DNA of 64,000 bases from Pseudomonadota bacterium. Lineage in GTDB: Bacteria; Pseudomonadota; Gammaproteobacteria; UBA1113. Shown here in pieces: positions 25,451-33,633 of this stretch. The position numbers and the translations under genes were made by a program. The stretch is taken from the NCBI GenBank assembly GCA_021782495.1, contig JAJXUV010000002.1, positions 205,791-269,790 of the forward strand. Direction: 5' to 3'. The notes below the pieces were generated by a model. The model saw nothing but the letters and a program-made list of their open reading frames with translations. It had not been told where the DNA came from and searched no databases. The stretch's first letter is position 1, and every line of letters begins with the position of its first letter.

Positions 25451-26052
25451 GAAGTCTTGGTTTGCAAAGCACGCCTCGCCGCGGGAGAATTCAATTGTTG
25501 CAACAACAAGTAAACCGCTTGTTTTTGTAGGCTGACGCGCGTAATGTCTTCCTGAGTCGTGGTGGTTAAAACCGCATCTTGATTGACGGTGTAATTGGTT
25601 TGTGTGCTGATGGTTTTGGGACCATACAAAGCTTTGCCTTTGTCATCTTCCAAAGTGTAATCCAGATCGAGTACCAGCGTGTATTGTGTGGTTTTGGAAC
25701 TGGCACTTTGGCTAAAGGTTGTCGTGTGATAACGTTCATTTTTCAAAGCTAAAGTAATGATTTGTGGTCCAGGGTTCTCTTCTAATTCCACGCCAGAGTG
25801 GCCCAGAATTTGTTTTAGCTGTAAAGTGATTTCGCCATAGGGATTGTCTGAGGTGATATACATTCTTTTAAAATTGTCGCCTAATTTTACATTGCCTCGT
25901 AAATGAAAGCCGCAGCCGGTGAGTATGCCGAGTAACAAGAATAGTAACAGAGTATATAGCCAAAATCTGTCATCCCTGCGAAAGCAGGGATCCAGTTTCA
26001 AACCCTGGATTCCTGCTTTCGCAGGGATGACAAAGTCTCTTTTATCCCGCAT
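25405..26052 (-). CDS. lptE: LPS-assembly lipoprotein LptE, extended at both ends by repeats
   Basis: LptE is the outer-membrane lipoprotein that plugs the LptD barrel and helps insert lipopolysaccharide. The core is clear: membrane segment YTLLLFLLLGILTGC with lipobox LTGC, then GFHLRGNVKLGDNFKRMYI and the LptE fold to ARRALQTKT. Unusually, residues 8-31 or so (VIPAKAGIQ through CFRRDDR) are encoded by a family B palindrome placed between the start codon and the signal peptide, and the last 15 residues (VIPAQAGIQ) by a second copy. ATG 26052 has GGAG 6 bp upstream and overlaps the leuS stop by 11 bp. No start codon that would preserve the whole signal lies after the repeat. Confidence 0.9.
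   Translation of the reverse strand: MRDKRDFVIPAKAGIQGLKLDPCFRRDDRFWLYTLLLFLLLGILTGCGFHLRGNVKLGDNFKRMYITSDNPYGEITLQLKQILGHSGVELEENPGPQIITLALKNERYHTTTFSQSASSKTTQYTLVLDLDYTLEDDKGKALYGPKTISTQTNYTVNQDAVLTTTTQEDITRVSLQKQAVYLLLQQLNSPAARRALQTKTSVIPAQAGIQSETPI
25968..26032. repeat. Family B palindrome, copy 3, inside the 5' end of lptE
   Basis: Arms 25968-25995 and 26005-26032 with one mismatch, around a short centre; the middle reads CCAGTTTCAAACCCTGG. It is inserted in frame after the first seven codons of lptE, adding a basic Arg/Asp-containing stretch before the lipoprotein signal. Confidence 0.92.
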
Positions 26053-28510
26053 TTTTATCTCCAATTACAATATTCAACAAACGCTTTGGAACATAAATCA
26101 TCTTCTTTAACTGAGCCTCTTTAACATAACTTTGTATTTTTGGATCTTTCAAAGCCAGTTCTTTAACCTCTGCTTCGGTGCTGTTGCTAGCAACTTTTAA
26201 ATGGCCACGCAATTTCCCATTAATTTGAATGATTAAATCCATTTCATCGCATTGCACTGCGTCTGCATTGACGGTAGGCCAGGGCGCTTCTAAGATATTT
26301 TGTCCGGCATTTAAAGTTTGCCACAATTCATGGGTTATATGCGGAATGATGGGAGCTAAGACTCTTAGTACGATTTTTACCCCTTCTTGCAGTAGGGCTT
26401 TTTCGCCGGCACTTTCAATCTGAACTAAATGCTTTTCCAAGAGATTTAAAATTTTCATTGCTCCAGACACAACGGTGTTAAACTGTTGTCGTTCATAATC
26501 GTGGTTAATTTGTTGTAAAACCAAATGCAATTCACGACGCGTGGCTTGTAAGGTTTTGTTTTCTTGATTCCAATCGACCAGGCTTTCTTTTTGAAAATGA
26601 TTTTTATGCGTTTGGCAGTAATCCCACAATTTGTATAAGAACCGATTGGCACCATTCACGCCGCTGTCAGACCATTCTAAGCTGGCAGTAGGAGGCGCTG
26701 CAAAAATAATAAAAAGACGAACCGTGTCTGCGCCGTATTTTTCAATTAAAGCTTGAGGGTCGACAACATTGCCTTTGGATTTAGACATTTTTGCGCCGTC
26801 TTTTAAGACCATGCCTTGAGTCAATAGACGGGTAAAAGGTTCATCCGAATGAACTAAACCCAAATCGCGCATGGCTTTGTGAAAGAAGCGCGCGTAGAGT
26901 AAATGTAAAATCGCGTGTTCGATGCCCCCGATGTATTGATCCACCGGCGTCCAATAATCGACGCGTTCATCCAACATCATTTCATCTTGATTGTAAGAAG
27001 CAAAACGCGCGTAATACCAAGACGATTCGATGAAGGTATCGAAGGTATCGGTTTCGCGTGTGGCAGGTTTATGGCATTTGGGACAGAGTGTATTTAAAAA
27101 TTCAGGTAAATTTTTGAGAGGCGATTGTGGATTTTTTAGCGTTATGTTTGCCGGCAAAACAACGGGTAAATCGCTTTCTGCAACGGGTACGCTGCCACAA
27201 TGAGGGCAATGAACCATCGGAATAGGCGTGCCCCAATACCGCTGTCGAGAAACGCCCCAATCACGCAATCTAAAATGCACTTGAGCTTTAGCCTTGTTGG
27301 TTTGACCCAATTCTTGTAATAAATGGGTGATCGCTTCTTCTGAAGACAAACCCATACAAGAATTCGGTGAGAGGACGGTGCCATAAGCTGTATACGCTTT
27401 TTCTTTGAAATTCCAATCGCTGCCATCTTTGGGTTGAATCACCGGTTTGATAGGCAGCTCGTATTTTTGTGCGAATTCAAAATCGCGTTGATCGTGTGCG
27501 GGAACGGCCATCACGGCACCGGTACCGTAATCTAAGAGCACAAAATTCGCCAACCAAATCGGCAAACGTTCGCCAGTCAAAGGATGCAAAGCATACAAAC
27601 CACTGAAGATACCTTTTTTTTCCAGCGTTGCCAATTGCGCTTCGGCTACTTGTAAATGCGCACATTCTTCTTGAAAAGCCTTGATACTAGGATTATGTTG
27701 ATGCAAAGTCTTCAATAAAGGATGCGTTGCAGCAATCGCCAAATAAGTCACACCGGCCAAAGTGTCGAGACGCGTTGAAAATACTTTTAAGATTTCGGTA
27801 CTGTTTTCCACGGCAAACTGAATTTCAGCGCCCAGCGAACGGCCTATCCAATTTTGTTGCATGGTTTTGACTTCGGCAGGCCAGCCGGAAAGTTTGTCTA
27901 AATCTTTCAACAATTCTTCGGCATAATCGGTGATTTTCAAAAACCATTGCGCAATTTCCTTGCGTTCTATCAAAGCCCCTGAGCGCCAACCGCGACCATC
28001 GATGACTTGTTCATTGGCTAAAACGGTTTGGTCTACGGGATCCCAATTCACCACAGATTTTTTCTGATACACCAAGCCGCGTTTGAAGAATTGAATGAAT
28101 AACCATTGTTCCCAGCGATAATATTCTGGGTTACAAGTAGCCAGTTCTCTGTCCCAATCATAGGCCATTCCCAATTGTTTGAGTTGTATGCGCATGTGCT
28201 GAATATTTTGTTCAGTCCAAGTAGAAGCCGCTACCTGATGTTTTAGAGCGGCATTTTCGGCGGGCAATCCAAAAGCATCCCAACCAATGGGTTGCAATAC
28301 ATTTTTGCCGAGCATTCGTTTGTAACGGGCGATAACATCGCCTAAAGTATAATTACGAACATGTCCCATATGGAGTTGACCACTGGGATAAGGGAACATA
28401 GCTAAACTGTAAAATTTTTCTTGAGTGGTGTTTTCGACTGCTTTGAAAGTCTGATGTGTTTGCCAATACTCTTGTACCTTGGCTTCTATGGTTTTGGCGT
28501 TGTAGGACAT
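26042..28510 (-). CDS. leuS: Leucyl-tRNA synthetase
   Basis: Charges tRNA-Leu. From ATG 28510 the product has 822 residues, slightly shorter than E. coli (860). Class I signatures are HMGH in PYPSGQLHMGHVRNYT (residues 47-50) and KMSKS in DGAKMSKSKGNVV; the CP1 editing insertion contains TYLAIAATHPL and AVPAHDQRDFEFA, and a zinc-type CPHCGS knuckle is present. I chose 28510 because AGGA lies 6-7 bp upstream and the family begins near SYNAKTIEAKVQEYW; the frame extends to 28558. It is the first gene of the leuS-lptE-holA-nadD-rsfS group. Confidence 0.97.
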   Translation of the reverse strand: MSYNAKTIEAKVQEYWQTHQTFKAVENTTQEKFYSLAMFPYPSGQLHMGHVRNYTLGDVIARYKRMLGKNVLQPIGWDAFGLPAENAALKHQVAASTWTEQNIQHMRIQLKQLGMAYDWDRELATCNPEYYRWEQWLFIQFFKRGLVYQKKSVVNWDPVDQTVLANEQVIDGRGWRSGALIERKEIAQWFLKITDYAEELLKDLDKLSGWPAEVKTMQQNWIGRSLGAEIQFAVENSTEILKVFSTRLDTLAGVTYLAIAATHPLLKTLHQHNPSIKAFQEECAHLQVAEAQLATLEKKGIFSGLYALHPLTGERLPIWLANFVLLDYGTGAVMAVPAHDQRDFEFAQKYELPIKPVIQPKDGSDWNFKEKAYTAYGTVLSPNSCMGLSSEEAITHLLQELGQTNKAKAQVHFRLRDWGVSRQRYWGTPIPMVHCPHCGSVPVAESDLPVVLPANITLKNPQSPLKNLPEFLNTLCPKCHKPATRETDTFDTFIESSWYYARFASYNQDEMMLDERVDYWTPVDQYIGGIEHAILHLLYARFFHKAMRDLGLVHSDEPFTRLLTQGMVLKDGAKMSKSKGNVVDPQALIEKYGADTVRLFIIFAAPPTASLEWSDSGVNGANRFLYKLWDYCQTHKNHFQKESLVDWNQENKTLQATRRELHLVLQQINHDYERQQFNTVVSGAMKILNLLEKHLVQIESAGEKALLQEGVKIVLRVLAPIIPHITHELWQTLNAGQNILEAPWPTVNADAVQCDEMDLIIQINGKLRGHLKVASNSTEAEVKELALKDPKIQSYVKEAQLKKMIYVPKRLLNIVIGDKNAG

Positions 28511-28557
28511 GTGTATTCCTAAAGAAATAATGAACCTGACACAGCGAAAGTCTGTCA

Positions 28558-28712
28558 TTACTCGAAGTACCGAGTACAGGCTCCGCCTCGGGGAGTCAAG
28601 AAAACTCCACGTTCCAACAATCTTTCACAGTGAAATTGTAGTACTTTGTTTTTTTATAGATTTCCTGGATCCCCGGCTTCGGTCGCTACGCGACCTCGCC
28701 GAGGATGACATA
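28558..28712. repeat. Degenerate palindromic repeats upstream of leuS
   Basis: The first part (28558-28603) contains ACTCGAAGTACCGAGT and resembles 15299-15320. The second (28662-28712) reads GGATCCCCGGCTTCGG, then TCGCTACGCGA, then CCGAGGATGACA, another palindrome related to the one at 40950-40993 (both end in CGAGGATGACA). No gene is seen in 28511-28732. Confidence 0.55.
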
Positions 28713-28732
28713 ACCAGAGTTGATGACGTATT

Positions 28733-29056
28733 TTAGTGGCGTCTGTCGTCACTGTGATGATCTTCTCTGCGAGGCTTAAAAGACCGTCTGTCGCCGCCAT
28801 TGCTGCCAGGCGCTTGAGCCAAACTCACACGAATTTGTCGACCATCCAAAGTGGATTGGTCAAATTTTAGAGCAGCATTAGCAGCAGCTTCTGTGTCAAA
28901 TTCAACAAAACCAAAGCCTTTAGAACGACCGCTGAATTTATCCATAATAACAGTGACGCTCACAATCGTTCCGCATTCCGCAAATAGTTGGGTTAACCCC
29001 GCTTCATTTGTTTGATAGTTTAAATTACCAACATAAACTTTCTTCATAGTAGACAT
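28733..29056 (-). CDS. RNA-binding protein with one RRM domain
   Basis: The 107-residue protein is one RNA-recognition motif with RNP2 VYVGNLNY (residues 7-14) and RNP1 RSKGFGFVEF (about 44-53), followed by a hydrophilic Arg/Asp/His-rich tail. Such small RRM proteins in bacteria are often cold-induced and bind single-stranded RNA, perhaps as chaperones. GGAG precedes the ATG. A strong perfect hairpin lies 30 bp upstream of the start, which could be a regulatory site in the leader. It is downstream of the coxC group but separated from it by about 190 bp. Confidence 0.93.
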   Translation of the reverse strand: MSTMKKVYVGNLNYQTNEAGLTQLFAECGTIVSVTVIMDKFSGRSKGFGFVEFDTEAAANAALKFDQSTLDGRQIRVSLAQAPGSNGGDRRSFKPRREDHHSDDRRH

Positions 29057-29085
29057 TCAATTCTCCAAAGATACCTTTCAAACGA

Positions 29086-29105
29086 TAAACCCGGGGGTTT
29101 ATCAA
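29086..29105 (-). promoter_or_regulatory. Perfect 9-bp hairpin in the leader region of the RRM gene
   Basis: GATAAACCC and GGGTTTATC pair perfectly around two bases, flanked on both sides by AAAC/GTTT so the symmetry extends further. There is no T-tract. It may be an RNA leader structure or a protein-binding operator; which, the sequence does not say. Confidence 0.55.
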
Positions 29106-29244
29106 ACTTATTACCACACCTAGCCAGTCGGTTTGAAGGCAAAAAGCTTCCAAGTGTCGAGAGTCAAAAAGTAGAGGCAAATGCCATTATAACCTAAAAA
29201 AACGGTCTTGGGAAGAGGCTTGAGTGGAACATAAAATATACAGG

Positions 29245-29655
29245 TTAGAAAAAAGTCTGTTTCAGCACGGCATCGTGAATCAGCACAAGAAAAACAAAGG
29301 TACTGAGAAAAAGGCTGATGCGTTCCAAGCATAAAGACGAGAGACTATAGCTTAAATCACCTTGCGCAAACCCGCGTTGTTGACGATAAAGATATAGGAA
29401 CAAAGCGCCACAGACCGTCACCAATAGGTAAGCTGCGATGATCCAATGCGTGTGAAAATTAAAATGACGAGGATAAACCAAAAAAGTGCCGGTAATAGCT
29501 GTTAATAATAATAACCACAACAATCCGCTCACCATCCTATAGCGCAGAATATGGTATGTTTGTGGCTTTTTGAGATTCAGTAAAATCAATCCCGTCATTC
29601 CGCCCATTAGCAACATGACTAAGATTAAATGGAAAGCTTTGACAAATCCGGCCAT
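29245..29655 (-). CDS. Small four-helix membrane protein next to coxC
   Basis: The 136-residue protein has four hydrophobic segments, with histidines in or near them (FHLILVMLL in the first, FHTHWIIAAYLLV in the third, LVLIHDAVL in the last). This looks like a small heme- or copper-binding membrane protein of the CopD/DUF2269 general type, but I do not recognise it firmly. The start ATG at 29655 overlaps the coxC stop (TGATG), so the two are translationally coupled; an ATG-less extension to 29691 exists in coxC. Its tie to coxC suggests a role in oxidase assembly. Confidence 0.7.
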   Translation of the reverse strand: MAGFVKAFHLILVMLLMGGMTGLILLNLKKPQTYHILRYRMVSGLLWLLLLTAITGTFLVYPRHFNFHTHWIIAAYLLVTVCGALFLYLYRQQRGFAQGDLSYSLSSLCLERISLFLSTFVFLVLIHDAVLKQTFF

Positions 29656-30545
29656 CACAACCAATAGACAAGAATAAATAAAAACAACCACACGACGTCG
29701 ACAAAGTGCCAGTACCAGGCGATGGCTTCGAAGGCAAAATGGTTAGTCGGCGAAAAATCGCGCCGGAACATGCGGTATAAAATGACGCACAAACCGATGG
29801 TTCCGATGGTGACGTGTAAAGCGTGAAATCCGGTTAGCATAAAAAAAGTGGTGCCATAAATACCCGAAGCCAAAGTCAATCCTTTTTCCATATACGCAAT
29901 CGTGTATTCACGCGCTTGCATGCTTAAGAAGATGATCCCCAATAAAATAGTGATAGATTGAGCGACCAACATCAAAGGGCGTTTGTCTTTGAGTAGGGCC
30001 CAGTGCGCGACAGTTATGGTCGCTCCGCTGGATAATAATATGAGGGTATTGACCGCTGGGATCCCCCAGGCTTCCATCACCGATTTGGGTGCAATGAAAG
30101 CGGCGGGATTGGGATTCGCCAAGATCGGCCATTGATCCTTAAAATCGGGCCAAAAAATAAGATGCGTTAAATAATAGTGCGCTTGTTCGCCGCTTAAAAC
30201 CGGCACCGATATCAAACGCGCATAAAAGAGCGCCGCAAAAAAAGCACCGAAAAACATGACTTCGGAAAAAATAAACCAAGCCATTCCCCATCGAAACGAA
30301 TGATCGACTTGTTTATCGCTCAAAAGCCCCGCGCGATTTTCACGAATGACGGTGCCGAACCATCCAAACATCATGTAAAATACCATCGCAAGCCCCAAAA
30401 CAAAGAGGTAAGGACCGAACTCCAGGCCAAAAAAAGTAGAGTGGTGCAACCAATTTGCCCCACCGAAGGTCGTTAAAAACAAAGCAATGGATCCTTTGAG
30501 CGGCCAATTGCTGGGTTGGGGTAGGTAGTAAGTACCGTGTGCCAT
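29655..30545 (-). CDS. coxC: Cytochrome c oxidase subunit III
   Basis: Subunit III of the aa3-type oxidase, 296 residues with seven membrane segments. Family landmarks are VIRENRAGLLSDKQVDHSFRWGMAWFIFSEVMFFGAFF (about residues 66-105, including the lipid/proton-path glutamate) and the C-terminal TGFHALHVTIGTIGL and AIAWYWHFVDVVWLFLFILVYW. It is on the strand opposite to coxB-coxA-ctaG, coupled to a small membrane protein and placed just after a multiheme cytochrome gene (9 bp). In most gammaproteobacteria coxC lies between ctaG and surf1. Confidence 0.95.
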   Translation of the reverse strand: MAHGTYYLPQPSNWPLKGSIALFLTTFGGANWLHHSTFFGLEFGPYLFVLGLAMVFYMMFGWFGTVIRENRAGLLSDKQVDHSFRWGMAWFIFSEVMFFGAFFAALFYARLISVPVLSGEQAHYYLTHLIFWPDFKDQWPILANPNPAAFIAPKSVMEAWGIPAVNTLILLSSGATITVAHWALLKDKRPLMLVAQSITILLGIIFLSMQAREYTIAYMEKGLTLASGIYGTTFFMLTGFHALHVTIGTIGLCVILYRMFRRDFSPTNHFAFEAIAWYWHFVDVVWLFLFILVYWL

Positions 30546-30554
30546 AAAAACCTC

Positions 30555-32150
30555 TTACCATAAACTATAATTTTGATCGGCGCTGCTTTGCTGCATCATG
30601 TATTGCACGGCGGCTTTCAATTCTGCATCGGTACAATCCGCACACGCGCCGCGTGGAGGATGATTGCCATAACCATTTAAAGTTTTCAAGAATGTTTCTT
30701 CAAAACCTTGGGCAATAATGGGTTTGAAAGCAGCAATATCGCCTACCTTAGGGGCGTTTTTAAAACCAGACGTGTGGCAAATAGCGCAATTGTTTTCATA
30801 CACCACTTTGCCATCGGCAATGCTCAATGCTTTGGGAGGAGCGACCGTAGCAGAAGCGCTGCTGCCGCCATAAGCGCTTTGTCCTTGCGCAGCTTGTGCC
30901 ATATAATCGACAGCTAACTGAATTTCTTGATCCGTGCAACTCGCACAAGTGCCTTTGGGCGGCATTCCATTGATGCCATGAATGGCATTGTTGTACAAAG
31001 TGGGCATGCCTTTGGCGAACAAAGGTGTCCAGGCAGCGGTATCGCCATATTTGGGCGCGCCACCAGCGCCGGTTGCGTGACAGCCTGCGCAATAAGTGCC
31101 GTAAATACTTGCTCCTGGACCACCGGAAGAAGTGGGTTTCGGAGGCGTTTCGCTTTCAACGGATTTGATGTAAGTAGCAATGCTGTTTAAATCAGCCGGG
31201 GACAAATAATGTAAACTGTCTCGATTGACTTCGGCCATACCACCCACTACTTCGCCACCGCCCACCAATTCATTGTGAGTAAAGACGCGCATAATGGTGT
31301 CATTGGGGACCTCACCCAAACCACTCTTGCTGATGTTCGGTGCATAAGCGCCAGACACATTCGAACCCGCCAAATTGTATTTGGCAATCGGCGCACCCAG
31401 CGGCATTTTTTGACTCAATAAAACATAAGAAGGCGTATGACACATGGCACAGTGACCCGCACCTTCTACAATGTATGCACCGCGATTCCATTCTTCACTT
31501 TGATGTGGCACATTGACATAGCCCTTATCAGTTGGATGGAAAAATAAGATGCGCCAACCCAATTGCATGAAGCGAATGTTGAAAGGGAAAACCATGTTGT
31601 TGGGCGTATTTTCTTTTTCGACGGCTGGAATGGCATCCAAATACGTTTTCAGCGCGCGCAAGTCTTCATCGCTCAAACGGTTAAAGTAGGGATAAGGAAA
31701 GGCCGGATAATAATATTGATGCGTGGGTGAAATACCTTCACGCAAGGCTTTAACAAAATCCGCTTCACTCCAATTTCCAATACCGGTTTTTTTATCGGGG
31801 GTGATGTTCGGTGAGTACAAGGTGCCAAAAGGCGTTATAAAAGGGAGACCACCGCCGAAAGTAGGACCTTTTTTCAAGGTATCGGTGTGACAAGCAATGC
31901 AATCGCCCATTTTAGCAACGTATTCGCCTTGTTTGATCAAAGCCCCCTGCGGACTTGTCGTGTCTACTTTAGGATATTCAGGGTAGTAAGTCGCTTGAGG
32001 CGGATTAGCCATAAGCGCCAAATTGCCGGTAATTTGCTTGGTTAAATATAATAAGAATCCAATGATAATAACGGATATAAGAATGATCAAACGGATGATT
32101 AGTTTTTTATGACGAGAAAAAAACGATTTTAGAGTACTCACTATCACCAT
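30555..32150 (-). CDS. Membrane-anchored tetraheme cytochrome c (two class-I plus two c5-like domains)
   Basis: The 531-residue protein has an N-terminal membrane anchor (residues 18-36) and four C-x-x-C-H heme sites: C84-H88 (CIACH), C234-H238 (CAMCH), C354-H358 (CAGCH) and C455-H459 (CAICH). The first two heme domains resemble the paired domains of AdhB/gluconate-dehydrogenase-type cytochromes; the last two resemble cytochrome c5, each ending in a second cysteine pair (CASCTD at 402-407, CADCTD at 503-508). It probably delivers electrons to the aa3 oxidase from the periplasmic side. It lies 9 bp before coxC on the same strand. Confidence 0.9.
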   Translation of the reverse strand: MVIVSTLKSFFSRHKKLIIRLIILISVIIIGFLLYLTKQITGNLALMANPPQATYYPEYPKVDTTSPQGALIKQGEYVAKMGDCIACHTDTLKKGPTFGGGLPFITPFGTLYSPNITPDKKTGIGNWSEADFVKALREGISPTHQYYYPAFPYPYFNRLSDEDLRALKTYLDAIPAVEKENTPNNMVFPFNIRFMQLGWRILFFHPTDKGYVNVPHQSEEWNRGAYIVEGAGHCAMCHTPSYVLLSQKMPLGAPIAKYNLAGSNVSGAYAPNISKSGLGEVPNDTIMRVFTHNELVGGGEVVGGMAEVNRDSLHYLSPADLNSIATYIKSVESETPPKPTSSGGPGASIYGTYCAGCHATGAGGAPKYGDTAAWTPLFAKGMPTLYNNAIHGINGMPPKGTCASCTDQEIQLAVDYMAQAAQGQSAYGGSSASATVAPPKALSIADGKVVYENNCAICHTSGFKNAPKVGDIAAFKPIIAQGFEETFLKTLNGYGNHPPRGACADCTDAELKAAVQYMMQQSSADQNYSLW

Positions 32151-32187
32151 CCTTGCAATATTAGATTTCCATCATACACGAGCGATT

Positions 32188-32643
32188 TTACTCCGGCAAC
32201 TGCGAAGAATGATGCGTGATCAACTCACAGCCACGATCTGTTGCCCGATACACAAAACTATAACGAGCGGGAACTTCAGTCATTTTGCCATTTTTTACCC
32301 CTGAAAAAATATACAAGCCAGAACTTACCGCACCGCCATTGAAAACTTGAACGTATCTTTTACCCAGATAAACCACTTTGGCTTTTTTGTAAGCCTTAAA
32401 GAAATGCTTAAAATAATTTATCCGTTCTTGACGACTGACAATCGGAGCGTCTTTGACTGTCGCCAACAATACGGCTTGCGGCGCATAGAGATTCACAACC
32501 GTATCGATTCGGTTGGAGTCGATAGCTTTAGCCCAGCGCAGATCGGCGGCTTCCACTTGGGCTTTTGAACAATGGGCGAAAATAGAACCAAAGAAAGCCC
32601 ACAAAAGGCAGAAGCTTAAAAATTTTGATGAAAAGCGGTGCAT
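32188..32643 (-). CDS. Secreted SnoaL/NTF2-like protein (DUF4440/CaMKII-association type)
   Basis: A 151-residue protein with a signal peptide (about residues 1-24) and a cone-shaped NTF2-like fold: VEAADLRWAKAIDSNRIDTVVNLYAPQAVLLAT, SRQERINYFKHFFKAYKKAK and the last strands PARYSFVYRATDRGCELITHHSSQ. Bacterial members are periplasmic and of unknown function, possibly binding a small ligand. AGGAG precedes the ATG. It is divergent from coxB, with a family B palindrome between the two. Confidence 0.75.
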   Translation of the reverse strand: MHRFSSKFLSFCLLWAFFGSIFAHCSKAQVEAADLRWAKAIDSNRIDTVVNLYAPQAVLLATVKDAPIVSRQERINYFKHFFKAYKKAKVVYLGKRYVQVFNGGAVSSGLYIFSGVKNGKMTEVPARYSFVYRATDRGCELITHHSSQLPE

Positions 32644-32696
32644 CCTTGTCTCCTAGAAATTTGAATAATGACATCATATACCATTCTGTCATCCCT

Positions 32697-32751
32697 GCGA
32701 AAGCAGGAATCCAGTTTCAAACCCTGGATTCCTGCTTTCACAGGGATGGCA
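32697..32751. repeat. Family B palindrome, copy 4, upstream of coxB
   Basis: Arms 32697-32724 and 32724-32751 with a few mismatches; the centre is again CCAGTTTCAAACCCTGG. A stray third arm (GCAGGGATGACA) follows at about 32757. It lies between the divergent SnoaL-like gene and coxB. Confidence 0.85.
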
Positions 32752-32820
32752 AAAAAGCAGGGATGACAATGGCGGAAAAATGTGGTTTAATAAGAACTGT
32801 TCTCAAAAAAAGGATTGAGT

Positions 32821-33633
32821 ATGTTTCAATGGACGCAAAAATGGGTTTTCGCTCTGTTGAGTTGCTTAGGGATGCAAAATGCGCTAGCGGAGAGTACAGT
32901 GAATATGCCTTATGGCGTTACCCGGATGAGCCACGATATCTACAATCTCCACATGATTACTTTCTATATTTGTTGTGGCATTGGTGTGGTGGTTTTTTCC
33001 GTTCTTTTTTATTCCATTTATAAGTACAGACGTTCTCGTGGGGCTAAAGCAGCCAATTTTCATGAACACCCTGGAGTCGAAATTATCTGGACTTTAATTC
33101 CTTTTTTGATTTTAGTAGGCTTGGCTATTCCAGCAACCATCGTTTTAAAAGATATACACAATACCAATGAATCCGATTTAATCATCAAAATCACTGGCTA
33201 TCAATGGAAATGGAAATACGAATATTTAGATCAAGGGATCAGTTTTTTTAGCAATTTGGCTACTCCCCAAATACAAATTGACGATCCCCAAAAAACCAAA
33301 AATGAGTGGTTTTTATTGGAAGTCGATAATCCCATGGTGATCCCTGTCCATAAAAAAGTGAAAATTTTGCTCACTTCCAATGATGTTATCCACGATTGGT
33401 GGTTGCCAGCTTTTGGTGTCAAACAAGATGCCATTCCAGGCTACATCAATGAAAATTGGATCCAAGTTGATACACCCGGCATTTATCGAGGTCAATGCGG
33501 TGAATTGTGCGGTGCTTACCATGGCTTTATGCCGATCGTTGTTCAAGTCGTGCCTGAAGAAGAGTTCGAGCAATGGGTGGCGGCACACATGCTCAATAAA
33601 ACTGCGGTATCAAATGGGAGAAAAGCAACATGA
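32821..33633 (+). CDS. coxB: Cytochrome c oxidase subunit II
   Basis: Subunit II carries the CuA centre that accepts electrons from cytochrome c. The product (270 residues from ATG 32821) has a signal sequence ending near NALAES, two membrane helices, the ITGYQWKWKYEY aromatic patch and the CuA ligands in HDWWLPAFGVKQDAIPG and GQCGELCGAYHGFMPI. The ATG has AGGA 6 bp upstream; a TTG at 32815 overlaps that site. It ends in an ATGA overlap with coxA. No fused cytochrome c domain is present. Confidence 0.96.
   Translation: MFQWTQKWVFALLSCLGMQNALAESTVNMPYGVTRMSHDIYNLHMITFYICCGIGVVVFSVLFYSIYKYRRSRGAKAANFHEHPGVEIIWTLIPFLILVGLAIPATIVLKDIHNTNESDLIIKITGYQWKWKYEYLDQGISFFSNLATPQIQIDDPQKTKNEWFLLEVDNPMVIPVHKKVKILLTSNDVIHDWWLPAFGVKQDAIPGYINENWIQVDTPGIYRGQCGELCGAYHGFMPIVVQVVPEEEFEQWVAAHMLNKTAVSNGRKAT

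Noticed and set aside
30555..32150. The two C-x-x-C-T-D pairs as additional heme sites
   Set aside because: They lack the histidine that must follow the second cysteine, so only four hemes are counted.
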